Positions 1 through 5,979 of a DNA stretch of 10,234 nt are shown here, one piece after another. The translations under genes were made by a program, and so were the position numbers. The notes below the pieces were generated by a model. That model saw only the letters and a list, made by a program, of their open reading frames with translations, had not been told where the DNA came from and ran no database searches. The DNA is from Sideroxydans sp. Its GTDB lineage: Bacteria > Pseudomonadota > Gammaproteobacteria > Burkholderiales > Gallionellaceae. Within the stretch, counting starts at the first letter, position 1. Every line of letters begins with the position of its first letter. The stretch covers positions 1 through 10,234 of the forward strand of contig JAGVFD010000072.1 in assembly GCA_020057805.1 (NCBI GenBank), written 5' to 3'.

Positions 1-235
1 GTCGGGGGTAGCCCGACAGCTAGTCACTTTTTCTTGCTTCGCCAAAGAAAAAGTAACCAAAAAGAAGGCGACCCTGCTGTATCGCCCTTCGGGTTCCTTC
101 GGTCGGACAATAAAATTGGGCGGCTGCGCAACTCGCACGATCCGCTACGCGGCCACGTGCTCAAACAGTGCTCGCCTTCTCCCCAATTTTATCGCCCGCC
201 CTCAGCGCTACAGAAGGGAATGAAACTCAAAACCT
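1..235 (+). repeat. Structured palindromic repeat, copy 1
   Basis: This is the left copy of a repeat present twice in inverted orientation. Hairpins in order: GTCGGG/CCCGAC (1-6 with 12-17); a 10-bp stem (26-35 with 45-54) around a loop containing CTTCGCC; a CCC-TTC-GGG mini-hairpin (85-93); and a long-range 11-bp stem ATAAAATTGGG (110-120) with CCCAATTTTAT (182-192) enclosing a 61-nt core. The core reads CGGCTGCGCAACTCGC and later CAGTGCTCGCC, and the reverse complement of copy 2 carries closely similar blocks. Outside the stem, CCCTTC (85-90) can also pair with GAAGGG (213-218). Small reading frames here give peptides such as LRQRKSNQKEGDPA, which I recall as typical spurious translations of proteobacterial repeats, so I do not call genes. 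The left limit may lie outside the window and the right limit is approximate. Confidence 0.7.
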
Positions 236-247
236 GAAACCCAACCC

Positions 248-271
248 GCGAGGCGGGCTTGCCCGCCTCGC
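248..271. repeat. Perfect GC-rich palindrome between the two repeat copies
   Basis: GCGAGGCGGGC (248-258) and GCCCGCCTCGC (261-271) form a perfect 11-bp stem with a TT spacer. It lies almost at the midpoint of the inverted pair 1-235 / 302-537. There is no T-run on either side, so it is not a canonical terminator. It may be part of a composite element or a cruciform-forming site. Confidence 0.6.
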
Positions 272-274
272 CCA

Positions 275-301
275 ACAAAAAACAAAGTGCGCGCAGCGCA
301 C
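275..301 (-). terminator. Possible intrinsic terminator (minus strand)
   Basis: Read on the minus strand, GTGCGC-TGC-GCGCAC (301 to 287) forms a 6-bp GC-rich stem with a 3-nt loop and is followed directly by TTTGTTTTTTG (286 to 276). This is the layout of a Rho-independent terminator. It lies at the inner end of repeat copy 2 and could stop leftward transcripts coming from the aroC side, about 420 bp beyond the last leftward gene. The stem is short and it may simply be part of the repeat. Confidence 0.4.
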
Positions 302-537
302 ACAAAACCGGCATACCGCCTTTGACTTACCTTCCCCTGTGCACCGCCGAGTAGCGCAGGCTGGTCAGGGGATTTCGGCGAGGACTGTCTGAGCGCGTAG
401 CGCGAGTTCCGCAGCCGCCTGACCAGCCGAGCAACGTAGGGAACCCCAAAGGGGCGGTGCACCGGGGTCGCCTTTTCTTCGGTTACCTTCTTTTGGCGAA
501 GCAAAAGAAAGGAACTTGCTGTAGGGCAACCCCCGAC
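302..537 (-). repeat. Structured palindromic repeat, copy 2 (inverted)
   Basis: This is the reverse-orientation partner of the repeat at 1-235. On the minus strand it starts GTCGGGGGTTGCCC, then has TTTTGCTTCGCCAAAA inside an 8-bp stem (488-495 with 502-509), then GAAAAGGCGACCCC. It has a CCCC-AAA-GGGG mini-hairpin (444-454), an outer 10-bp stem GTGCACCGCC/GGCGGTGCAC (339-348 with 453-462), and an 11-bp stem GGCTGGTCAGG (359-369) with CCTGACCAGCC (418-428) around a 48-nt core. The core matches copy 1 (CGGCTGCGGAACTCGC, ACAGTCCTCGCC), but the 11-bp arms are unrelated in sequence to those of copy 1. Open frames on both strands are repeat translations. The inner limit near 302 is approximate. 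Confidence 0.7.
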
Positions 538-718
538 GGTTTTCACCCACTCCTGCGCCCCAACAAACTCTCAAAAATACCTGCCATGAAACCCAATAAC
601 AACGGCGCACCAATAACGTCAAAACACCCGTCTTTATTGGCCTCCAGAGGAGGTTATTTACTACGCTTTATTTCCGCGCGGGCACAAAATCGTGCCCACC
701 CTAACTTGGCTACGCGAG
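538..718. other. Non-coding spacer with small hairpins
   Basis: I see no gene here. It contains CCAATAA (610-616) paired with TTATTGG (634-640), CCTCC/GGAGG around AGA (641-653), and GGGCAC (680-685) paired with GTGCCC (692-697). The last lies 22 nt beyond the stop codon of the leftward gene at 719-1378, so it could help end that transcript. It has no U-run on the minus strand and is not a standard intrinsic terminator. Confidence 0.4.
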
Positions 719-1378
719 CTAAAACTTGGCGTTAATTAAAGGCAACCATGGGAAGCGTCCTTGCTCTATATTGTTTATCAGACCAATTTGGATACCAGTC
801 AGATTCTCACAAGCATTGATAAGACCGATTTGAACACCCTTAACGTTACCCGCATAATTAAAAACCCCAATCTGCATACCTATTAGACTGCTGCTCTTTG
901 GGGAGAGCCAATTGTTAAGTCCCGAAATTTGAACTCCCTTCATCGTGCCGTTTACCATACTTGCCGCTAATGAGACCTGAATGCCAACTGCATCATTTCG
1001 AACAAGGCTTGATATCCCAGCTATCTGTATGCCAGACAGATAATCTGCTTCATTACCAAGCCCTCCAATTTGTATTCCTTTCGTGGAAAATGAGTAGTTT
1101 GCCAACCCTGAAAGTTCGATGCCCGACAGATTGTCGGAGCTATTAACCCCAAGCCCAAGATCAATTCCAGAAACATCGGAGTTTTTTCCATACAACAGAG
1201 ACACCCTCAACCCAGTAATATCTCTATCCTTTCCTACTAATTGCATCGGGCTGTATATGGACAACTGAAACGGAGACCATCCTTTACTGGCAGCCTCTAC
1301 TTCACCCGCAGCGGCTTTGGAACTCCAGGACATTAACAAGAGTACGAGCACTAAAGTCGTCGTGGAAAAATTCTTCAT
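719..1378 (-). CDS. Secreted GIQIG-repeat protein (LA_2272-like surface repeat family)
   Basis: A 219-residue protein of unknown function. Residues 1-25 look like a Sec signal peptide: basic start MKN, hydrophobic run LVLVLLL, then KAAAG as a plausible cleavage region. The rest is a tandem repeat of about 20 residues marked by G-[ILVM]-[QEDR]-[ILV]-[GSA]. About ten units are visible (GLRVSLL, GIDLGLG, GIELSGL, GIQIGGL, GIQIAGI, GIQVSLA, GVQISGL, GMQIGVF, GVQIGLI, GIQIGLI), followed by a short tail ending PWLPLINAKF. The alternating hydrophobic/glycine pattern suggests a beta-solenoid or stacked beta structure. I recall the repeats and the LPxxNxxF ending from the LA_2272-type surface repeat family, but could not check this. 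AGGGGAT before the ATG is a fair ribosome binding site. The gene lies 23 nt after aroC and may be co-transcribed with it. Its GC content is visibly lower than that of its neighbours, suggesting separate origin. An outer-membrane or surface location is inferred. Confidence 0.75.
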   Translation of the reverse strand: MKNFSTTTLVLVLLLMSWSSKAAAGEVEAASKGWSPFQLSIYSPMQLVGKDRDITGLRVSLLYGKNSDVSGIDLGLGVNSSDNLSGIELSGLANYSFSTKGIQIGGLGNEADYLSGIQIAGISSLVRNDAVGIQVSLAASMVNGTMKGVQISGLNNWLSPKSSSLIGMQIGVFNYAGNVKGVQIGLINACENLTGIQIGLINNIEQGRFPWLPLINAKF

Positions 1379-1401
1379 GTCGATCCCCTAATATAGTTTC
1401 G

Positions 1402-2496
1402 CTAGCGAATCTTCACCGTCTCACAAACCACATCCCCATTCTGCCCTCGATTGCGCAACGCATGATCAATCAACACCAACGCCAACATCGCCTCGGCAAT
1501 CGGCGTGGCGCGAATGCCAACACACGGATCATGACGACCTTCTGTAGAGACCTTTACCGCCTCACACGCTTTGTTGATGGAGTTACGTTCGATGCGAATG
1601 CTGGAAGTCGGTTTGATGGCGTATTGCGCGACGATGTCTTGACCTGTGGTGATGCCGCCCAAGATACCGCCTGCATTGTTGGAAGCAAAACCATTCGGCG
1701 TCATCTCATCGCCGTGCTCGCTACCACGCTGGGTGACACAATCGAAACCCGCGCCAATCTCCACGCCCTTCACCGCGTTGATGCCCATCAATGCATGTGC
1801 GATGTCGGCGTCGATACGATCGAACACCGGCTCGCCCCAACCTACAGGCACATTGGATGCAACGACGGCGAGCTTGGCACCGATGGAGTCGCCGCTCTTG
1901 CGAAGCGCATCCATGTAGTCTTCCAACTGCGCGACATAACTTGCGTCGGGCACGAAGAAGCTGTTGCCCTCCGCAGTCACGTCATCCCAACTCTTGAAGG
2001 GCACGACGATCTCACCGAGTTGTGCGAGGTAGCCACGCACGACCACACCGTATCTTTCGTGCAACCATTTCTTGGCGATGGCACCTGCGGCCACTCGCCC
2101 TGCGGTCTCGCGTGCTGAGGCACGTCCGCCGCCGCGATAGTCGCGGATGCCGTATTTCTGCCAATAAGTGTAGTCGGCATGACCGGGGCGGAAGCTGTCG
2201 GCGATGTTGCCGTAGTCTTTGCTACGCTGGTCTTCGTTGCGGATGAGCAATGCGATAGGTGTGCCGGTGGTCTTGCCTTCGAACACGCCGGAGAGGATCT
2301 CAACGGTGTCCGATTCGCGGCGCTGGGTAACGTGGCGCGATGTGCCGGGTTTGCGGCGGTCGAGGTCGAGTTGGATGTCGGCTTCGCTCAACTCCATGCC
2401 GGGTGGGCAGCCATCCACGATGCAACCGATTGCTGCGCCGTGTGATTCGCCGAAGGAGGTGACGGTGAAGAGTGTGCCGAATGTGTTTCCAGACAT
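1402..2496 (-). CDS. aroC: Chorismate synthase
   Basis: Catalyses the last step of the shikimate pathway, converting 5-enolpyruvylshikimate 3-phosphate to chorismate by trans-elimination of phosphate. It needs reduced FMN, is cytosolic and works as a homotetramer (family knowledge). The 364-residue length is normal for the bacterial enzyme. Visible signatures: the N-terminal [10 protein letters not shown] followed by GESHG (16-20, with the catalytic-type His19), GCPPG (29-33), RRKPGTSR (47-54), RPGHAD (103-108, with His106), [19 protein letters not shown] (122-140), [16 protein letters not shown] (273-288) and [12 protein letters not shown] (321-332). All key regions are intact, so it should be active. 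The start fits the family N-terminus, although the ribosome binding site (GAGAC region) is weak. A 12-bp palindrome TTCGCTAGCGAA (1398-1409) spans the stop codon. The secreted repeat protein follows after 23 nt. Confidence 0.98.
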   Translation of the reverse strand: MSGNTFGTLFTVTSFGESHGAAIGCIVDGCPPGMELSEADIQLDLDRRKPGTSRHVTQRRESDTVEILSGVFEGKTTGTPIALLIRNEDQRSKDYGNIADSFRPGHADYTYWQKYGIRDYRGGGRASARETAGRVAAGAIAKKWLHERYGVVVRGYLAQLGEIVVPFKSWDDVTAEGNSFFVPDASYVAQLEDYMDALRKSGDSIGAKLAVVASNVPVGWGEPVFDRIDADIAHALMGINAVKGVEIGAGFDCVTQRGSEHGDEMTPNGFASNNAGGILGGITTGQDIVAQYAIKPTSSIRIERNSINKACEAVKVSTEGRHDPCVGIRATPIAEAMLALVLIDHALRNRGQNGDVVCETVKIR

Positions 2497-2547
2497 GGTG
2501 TCGTCTCGCTAAATTGATGGGGCGAGTTTAACATGGCAACTCAAACC

Positions 2548-2630
2548 CAACCCACCCCAACCCTCCCTTATCAGGGAGGGAGCCGAGCTGCTCCTCCCCT
2601 GACAAGGGGAGGTTGGGAGGGGTTGGTTTT
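2548..2630. repeat. Dispersed CCTCCCC/GGGGAGG repeat, copy A
   Basis: Two adjacent 8-bp hairpins: CCCTCCCT (2561-2568) with AGGGAGGG (2573-2580), loop TATC; and CCTCCCCT (2593-2600) with AGGGGAGG (2605-2612), loop GACA. The 26 bp at 2599-2624 are the exact reverse complement of 8889-8914, and similarity continues through GGAGCAG...GCTC and CTGATAAG. It lies between the divergent starts of aroC and the plus-strand oxidoreductase and ends 15 bp before the latter's ATG. Such repeats are common in proteobacterial genomes as I recall. It falls within the spacer where both promoters would be expected. Confidence 0.75.
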
Positions 2631-2633
2631 ACT

Positions 2634-2638
2634 GGAGA
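2634..2638 (+). promoter_or_regulatory. Ribosome binding site deciding the 2646 start
   Basis: GGAGA, 7 nt before the ATG at 2646. It supports this start over the upstream in-frame ATG at 2613, which lies inside the hairpin repeat. Confidence 0.7.
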
Positions 2639-2645
2639 ACACCAA

Positions 2646-3647
2646 ATGAAAGCTATCGTCGCCACTGCCGCCGGAAGCGTTGATGTCATGCAACTGCGCG
2701 ACATCCCCAAACCTGAATTGCCCTCACCCCACCATCTGCGCGTGAAGCTCGCCGCTGCGGGGGTGAATCCGGTGGATACCAAGTTACGCACCAAGCCTGC
2801 GTACCATCCCGATAAGTTACCCGCCATCCTCGGATGTGATGGCGCAGGTGTGGTGGAATCCATCGGTAGTGCGGTGACACGATTCAAGGTGGGTGATGCC
2901 GTGTTCTTCTGCAACGGCGGCTTGGGTGACGAGCCAGGCAACTATGCCGAGTACACCACCTTGCATGAGGATTTCTGCGCTGCTAAACCAACGAAACTTT
3001 CCATGCAAGAAACCGCCGCCTTGCCGCTGGTGTTCATCACCGCATGGGAATCTTTAGTGGAGCGTGCGAACCTACAAGCTGGGCAGACCATCCTCATCCA
3101 TGCCGCAGCTGGGGGTGTCGGACAAATTGCAGTTCAACTCGCTCGCCACCTCGGCGCACGCGTCGCCGTGACAGTGAGCGACGACCACAAAGCCAACATC
3201 GCAAGCCAGCTGGGTGCGGAGAAGATCATCAACTACAGATCACAAGACTTCGTGCAAGAGACATTGGCTTGGACGGGCGGCAAAGGTGCGGACGTGGTGT
3301 ACGACACGGTGGGTGGCGACACCTTCTTGAAGTCGCTTGATGCGACACGTATCGGCGGTAAGTTGGTGAGCATCCTCTCCACCCCATTGGATGGAATACA
3401 AGTGCAGAAAGCACGACTGCGCAACCTATCGCTCTGCTACGACCTGATGCTCACCCCACAGGCATTGGGCATGCATGACGAACGTATGCGACAGCGCAAG
3501 ATTTTAGAACAGGTTGCGGTGATGGTTGATGCTGGGGAACTGAAGGTTCATGTCTCGCATAGTCTCCCGTTGGAACAAGTCGCTGAAGCACATAGACTCA
3601 TCGAAGTCGGCGGAATGGTTGGCAAGATTGTTTTGTTGATGGAGTAA
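2646..3647 (+). CDS. NAD(P)H:quinone oxidoreductase-like MDR-family protein
   Basis: A 333-residue zinc-free medium-chain dehydrogenase/reductase of the quinone oxidoreductase (QOR) type. The N-terminal GroES-like domain (about 1-120) includes LAAAGVNPVDTKLR (35-48) and LGCDGAGVVESIG (62-74). The latter stands where zinc-dependent relatives have GHE, so catalytic zinc is not expected. The Rossmann domain has HAAAGGVGQIAVQLARHLGA (152-171), the AxxGGVG fingerprint of NADP-binding QORs, then DVVYDTVGG (216-224). Likely role: NADPH-dependent reduction of quinones or activated enones; the substrate cannot be told. The ATG at 2646 is chosen over an in-frame ATG at 2613 because GGAGA at 2634-2638 lies 7 nt upstream, the protein then starts with the usual MKAIV, and the extra residues would be encoded by repeat DNA. 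It is the first gene rightward of the aroC divergence. Confidence 0.9.
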   Translation: MKAIVATAAGSVDVMQLRDIPKPELPSPHHLRVKLAAAGVNPVDTKLRTKPAYHPDKLPAILGCDGAGVVESIGSAVTRFKVGDAVFFCNGGLGDEPGNYAEYTTLHEDFCAAKPTKLSMQETAALPLVFITAWESLVERANLQAGQTILIHAAAGGVGQIAVQLARHLGARVAVTVSDDHKANIASQLGAEKIINYRSQDFVQETLAWTGGKGADVVYDTVGGDTFLKSLDATRIGGKLVSILSTPLDGIQVQKARLRNLSLCYDLMLTPQALGMHDERMRQRKILEQVAVMVDAGELKVHVSHSLPLEQVAEAHRLIEVGGMVGKIVLLME

Positions 3648-3656
3648 CAAATACTT

Positions 3657-3729
3657 GTCCACGAAAGACACGAAAAGCACGAACGTAAGTCACGGTTTTT
3701 ATTTCGTGATTTTCGTGTCTTTCGTGGAC
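3657..3729. repeat. TTTCGTGGAC-type inverted repeat, copy 1
   Basis: Arms of 27 bp (3657-3683 and 3703-3729) are inverted copies with one mismatch (3677 versus 3709). Each arm is made of ACGAAA/TTTCGT modules, and the spacer is 19 nt. It fills the gap between the oxidoreductase stop and the TatD start. Translation in a shadow frame gives RVFRG, a peptide I recall as a hallmark of this widespread bacterial repeat. A diverged relative is at 7643-7745. A long hairpin here could protect or end the upstream mRNA. Confidence 0.8.
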
Positions 3730-3756
3730 TAATGGTTTTGGGAATTTATCCAAACG

Positions 3757-4518
3757 ATGCTTATTGACACCCACTGCCACTTAGACGCCGAAGAGTTCGG
3801 CGGCACACAAGCCGATGTCGTGCATGCGGCGCAAGCCGTTGGTGTAACGCGCATCGTTGTGCCATCGGTCGCGCGTGCCAATTTCGACATTATTCGCTCA
3901 CTCTGTGAACAGCATGCGAATTGTTCGCCCGCTTACGGAATCCATCCGATGTACACCGACACCGCGATGCCTGATGACTTGCTCGTGTTGCGCGACTATC
4001 TGCAACAGCATCGCCCCATCGCGGTGGGTGAGATCGGCATGGATTTCTTCATCAACCATTACGATCAAGCACAGCAGGAATTCTTCTTTGTGGAGCAACT
4101 AAAGTTGGCGAGCGAGTTCGACCTACCTGTGTTGCTACACATCCGCAAAGCGACCGATACTATCTTGAAGAACTTGCGCCAGCACAAAGTACGGGGAGGC
4201 ATCGCGCATGCTTTCAACGGCAGCCGGCAGCAAGCGGATGAGTTCATCAAACTAGGATTCAAACTGGGATTCGGCGGTGCGATGACTTATTCACGTGCCA
4301 CCAAATTGCGCGAACTCGCGGCAACTTTGCCGTTGGAAAGTATTGTGCTGGAAACCGATGCGCCAGATATTGCGCCTGATTTTTTGCAACGCGGGCAGCC
4401 CAACAAGCCAGAGTACTTGCCGCGCATCGCGCAAACACTGGCGACCTTGCGCGGTATGACGATGGAAGAAATCGCCAGTGCAAGCGCACACAATGCACAG
4501 CAGGTGTTGCGCCTATAA
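3757..4518 (+). CDS. TatD-family metal-dependent hydrolase (DNase)
   Basis: A 253-residue TIM-barrel amidohydrolase-fold enzyme of the TatD family, usual length about 255-265. Metal ligands and signatures are in order: DTHCHLD (4-10, His6 and His8), GIHP (61-64), GEIGMDF (91-97, Glu92), LLHIRKA (126-132, His128), HAFNGS (151-156, His151) and ETDAPDIAP (199-207, Asp201). All expected ligands are present. Family members are cytosolic Mg2+-dependent 3'-5' exonucleases/DNases linked to DNA repair and RNA/DNA turnover; the exact substrate of this one is unknown. The start agrees with the family MLIDTHCH beginning. The ribosome binding site is poor: GGGA lies 13 nt upstream. It may be expressed with the oxidoreductase 109 bp upstream, though an inverted repeat separates them. 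It is convergent with the diguanylate cyclase gene. Confidence 0.93.
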   Translation: MLIDTHCHLDAEEFGGTQADVVHAAQAVGVTRIVVPSVARANFDIIRSLCEQHANCSPAYGIHPMYTDTAMPDDLLVLRDYLQQHRPIAVGEIGMDFFINHYDQAQQEFFFVEQLKLASEFDLPVLLHIRKATDTILKNLRQHKVRGGIAHAFNGSRQQADEFIKLGFKLGFGGAMTYSRATKLRELAATLPLESIVLETDAPDIAPDFLQRGQPNKPEYLPRIAQTLATLRGMTMEEIASASAHNAQQVLRL

Positions 4519-4529
4519 ATCTTGTAGGA

Positions 4530-4602
4530 GCTCGACTGAGCGTGTGGTGTTGGGGCTTTAGCCCCGTACAGCCACGGCCTACCCCTTGCGGGTATGTCGA
4601 GC
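4530..4602. repeat. Hairpin cluster between convergent genes
   Basis: Outer stem GCTCGAC (4530-4536) with GTCGAGC (4596-4602). Inside lie GGGGCT-TT-AGCCCC (4552-4565) and TACCC/GGGTA (4580-4584 with 4590-4594). The left edge TGTAGGAGC resembles the edge of REP-type elements as I recall them. It sits between the convergent TatD and GGDEF genes and ends 7 bp before the latter's stop, so it may act as a two-way transcript end. There is no U-run, so an intrinsic terminator is not claimed. Confidence 0.6.
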
Positions 4603-4609
4603 GATGAAT

Positions 4610-5953
4610 TTACTTAACTTCGTCCAACTCAACCCGATTGCGCTCTTTAGTTTTAGCACGATACAAGGCTTGATCAACGCGCTCGAAGAATGGATTTTCC
4701 GCTTCCCCCAGCCCGTATTCGCCCACACCCGCACTGATGGTGATTTTGAGGCCTTGGGGAAATTCTAAATTTTCAATCAGTATTTTGAAGCGAGTTGCAA
4801 AAACACCCGCCGCCTCCAATGTGGTGCTAGAAAGCAGCACTGCAAATTCCTCGCCGCCCCAGCGACACGCGGTATCGCTACTACGCGTGAAGCTATTGAG
4901 CTCCCCGCCCAACGCTCGCAATGCTGCATCGCCAGCTAGGTGTCCGTGCACATCGTTCACTTTTTTGAAGTGATCAACGTCAAAAATGACCAACGAGAAA
5001 GGCCCTGCTCGATAACGCCGCATGCGCTCAATCTCGGCCTGCAATTGCTGATGGAATAAACGACGGTTGCCCAGCCCCGTTAAATCATCCATCAACGTGA
5101 GTTGCTCAAAGCCTCTCGCGCGTTGCTCTAGCGAGGCGACCAAGGCTTGCAACTCGGCCGCTTGGTTTTGCATAATGTTGATCCACGAACCATAGGCGTA
5201 GCCAATCAGTTCGCTCTGTGTCACCAAGCCCACGACGCGCTGTTGCTCATCCACCACAATTACGTGGTGCATTTTGTTTTCACGCATCTGCACCAAAGCT
5301 TGTTGCAAAGAGCTGCTTAATGGGGTGGTCACCACAGGGCTCACCATGTAATGGGAGAGCGGATGCTGTGCACTTTTTTCTTGCGTCATCACACCAAACA
5401 CTTGCTGTGGAGAAATGAGGCCAATGGCGCGCCCTGCTTCCACCACCACAATGGAGTCATCCCATTTGCGCAGGTGGTGCAGCACATCTTCCAAAATCCA
5501 ATCTGCCGTGAACATCACGGGCATTTTGCGCGCGAAAATATCGCCCACCACGCGCCGCTCTAGCAGCACGGCGGGATCAATCGAATGCAAAATATCGTTG
5601 CTACTAATGAGACCAATTAAACGTGCTTGCTGATTCAGCACGCCCAAATAACGCTGACCACTTTGCTCAAGCAAATCGAGCGCGTGATTCACTTTGATGC
5701 TCTCTTCCAAGCAGGCAATTTTGCGCACGGGCGCATCACGCAGCAGGGCATGCACTGTGCCGCCTTCATGCATGAAAGCCAACAATTCATCAATGAAGAA
5801 AATAAAGTGCTGCGCATCTTCCTCAATGAGCAGACTGTTCACGCCTTGCGCATGCATTAATTCGGCAGCGGCGCGTACCGTCATCCCGAAATCGCCGCGC
5901 ACAAGGGTGCGCTGCGCGATGCTGCCAATGGCGGGGAGGTAAAGAGCGTTCAT
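4610..5953 (-). CDS. Diguanylate cyclase with N-terminal CBS domains and GGDEF domain
   Basis: A 447-residue soluble protein predicted to make cyclic di-GMP from two GTP. Residues about 8-252 look like four CBS modules in two pairs, each with the pattern of a variable linker followed by VxGLIS or VVGLVT (LIGLISSNDIL 112-122, AIGLISPQQVF 176-186, VVGLVTQSELI 240-250; the first is least clear). A probable coiled coil at 258-285 leads into the GGDEF domain: DDLTGLGNRRLF (289-300), FDVDHFKKVND (324-334), active-site GGEEF (366-370) and ISAGVGEY (406-413). RSSD (357-360), five residues before GGEEF, is an intact RxxD inhibitory site for product feedback. CBS pairs usually bind adenine nucleotides, so sensing of ATP/ADP/AMP or a related ligand is inferred. 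There are no membrane segments. It lies 26 nt after the LuxR-type regulator and probably shares its transcript. Its own ribosome binding site is weak, with GAAGAAG rather far upstream. Confidence 0.93.
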   Translation of the reverse strand: MNALYLPAIGSIAQRTLVRGDFGMTVRAAAELMHAQGVNSLLIEEDAQHFIFFIDELLAFMHEGGTVHALLRDAPVRKIACLEESIKVNHALDLLEQSGQRYLGVLNQQARLIGLISSNDILHSIDPAVLLERRVVGDIFARKMPVMFTADWILEDVLHHLRKWDDSIVVVEAGRAIGLISPQQVFGVMTQEKSAQHPLSHYMVSPVVTTPLSSSLQQALVQMRENKMHHVIVVDEQQRVVGLVTQSELIGYAYGSWINIMQNQAAELQALVASLEQRARGFEQLTLMDDLTGLGNRRLFHQQLQAEIERMRRYRAGPFSLVIFDVDHFKKVNDVHGHLAGDAALRALGGELNSFTRSSDTACRWGGEEFAVLLSSTTLEAAGVFATRFKILIENLEFPQGLKITISAGVGEYGLGEAENPFFERVDQALYRAKTKERNRVELDEVK

Positions 5954-5979
5954 GTTCTGTATAAATAGCTTCTTCAGAA

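Noticed and set aside
208..622. Open frames of 85-112 codons on the minus strand over repeat copy 2
   Set aside because: Their peptides are translations of the structured repeat (LLRQKKVTEEKATP and similar), with no domain, and they overlap each other in different frames.
1..718. CRISPR array or small-RNA toxin system in the left region
   Set aside because: There are only two copies in inverted orientation, no regular direct repeats with spacers, and no associated protein gene.
1462..2118. A 218-codon open frame on the plus strand opposite aroC
   Set aside because: It lies wholly inside a perfect aroC gene on the other strand, shows no recognisable domain, and is explained by codon bias of the real gene.
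2613..2645. Longer N-terminus for the oxidoreductase from an in-frame ATG at 2613
   Set aside because: The extra 11 residues are encoded by repeat DNA, there is no family match, and the ATG at 2646 has a good ribosome binding site and a typical MKAIV start.
2528..2941. A 137-codon minus-strand frame ending in PDKGGLGWV-like sequence
   Set aside because: It overlaps the start of the oxidoreductase, and its C-terminal part is a translation of the CCTCCCC repeat, a known type of false gene.
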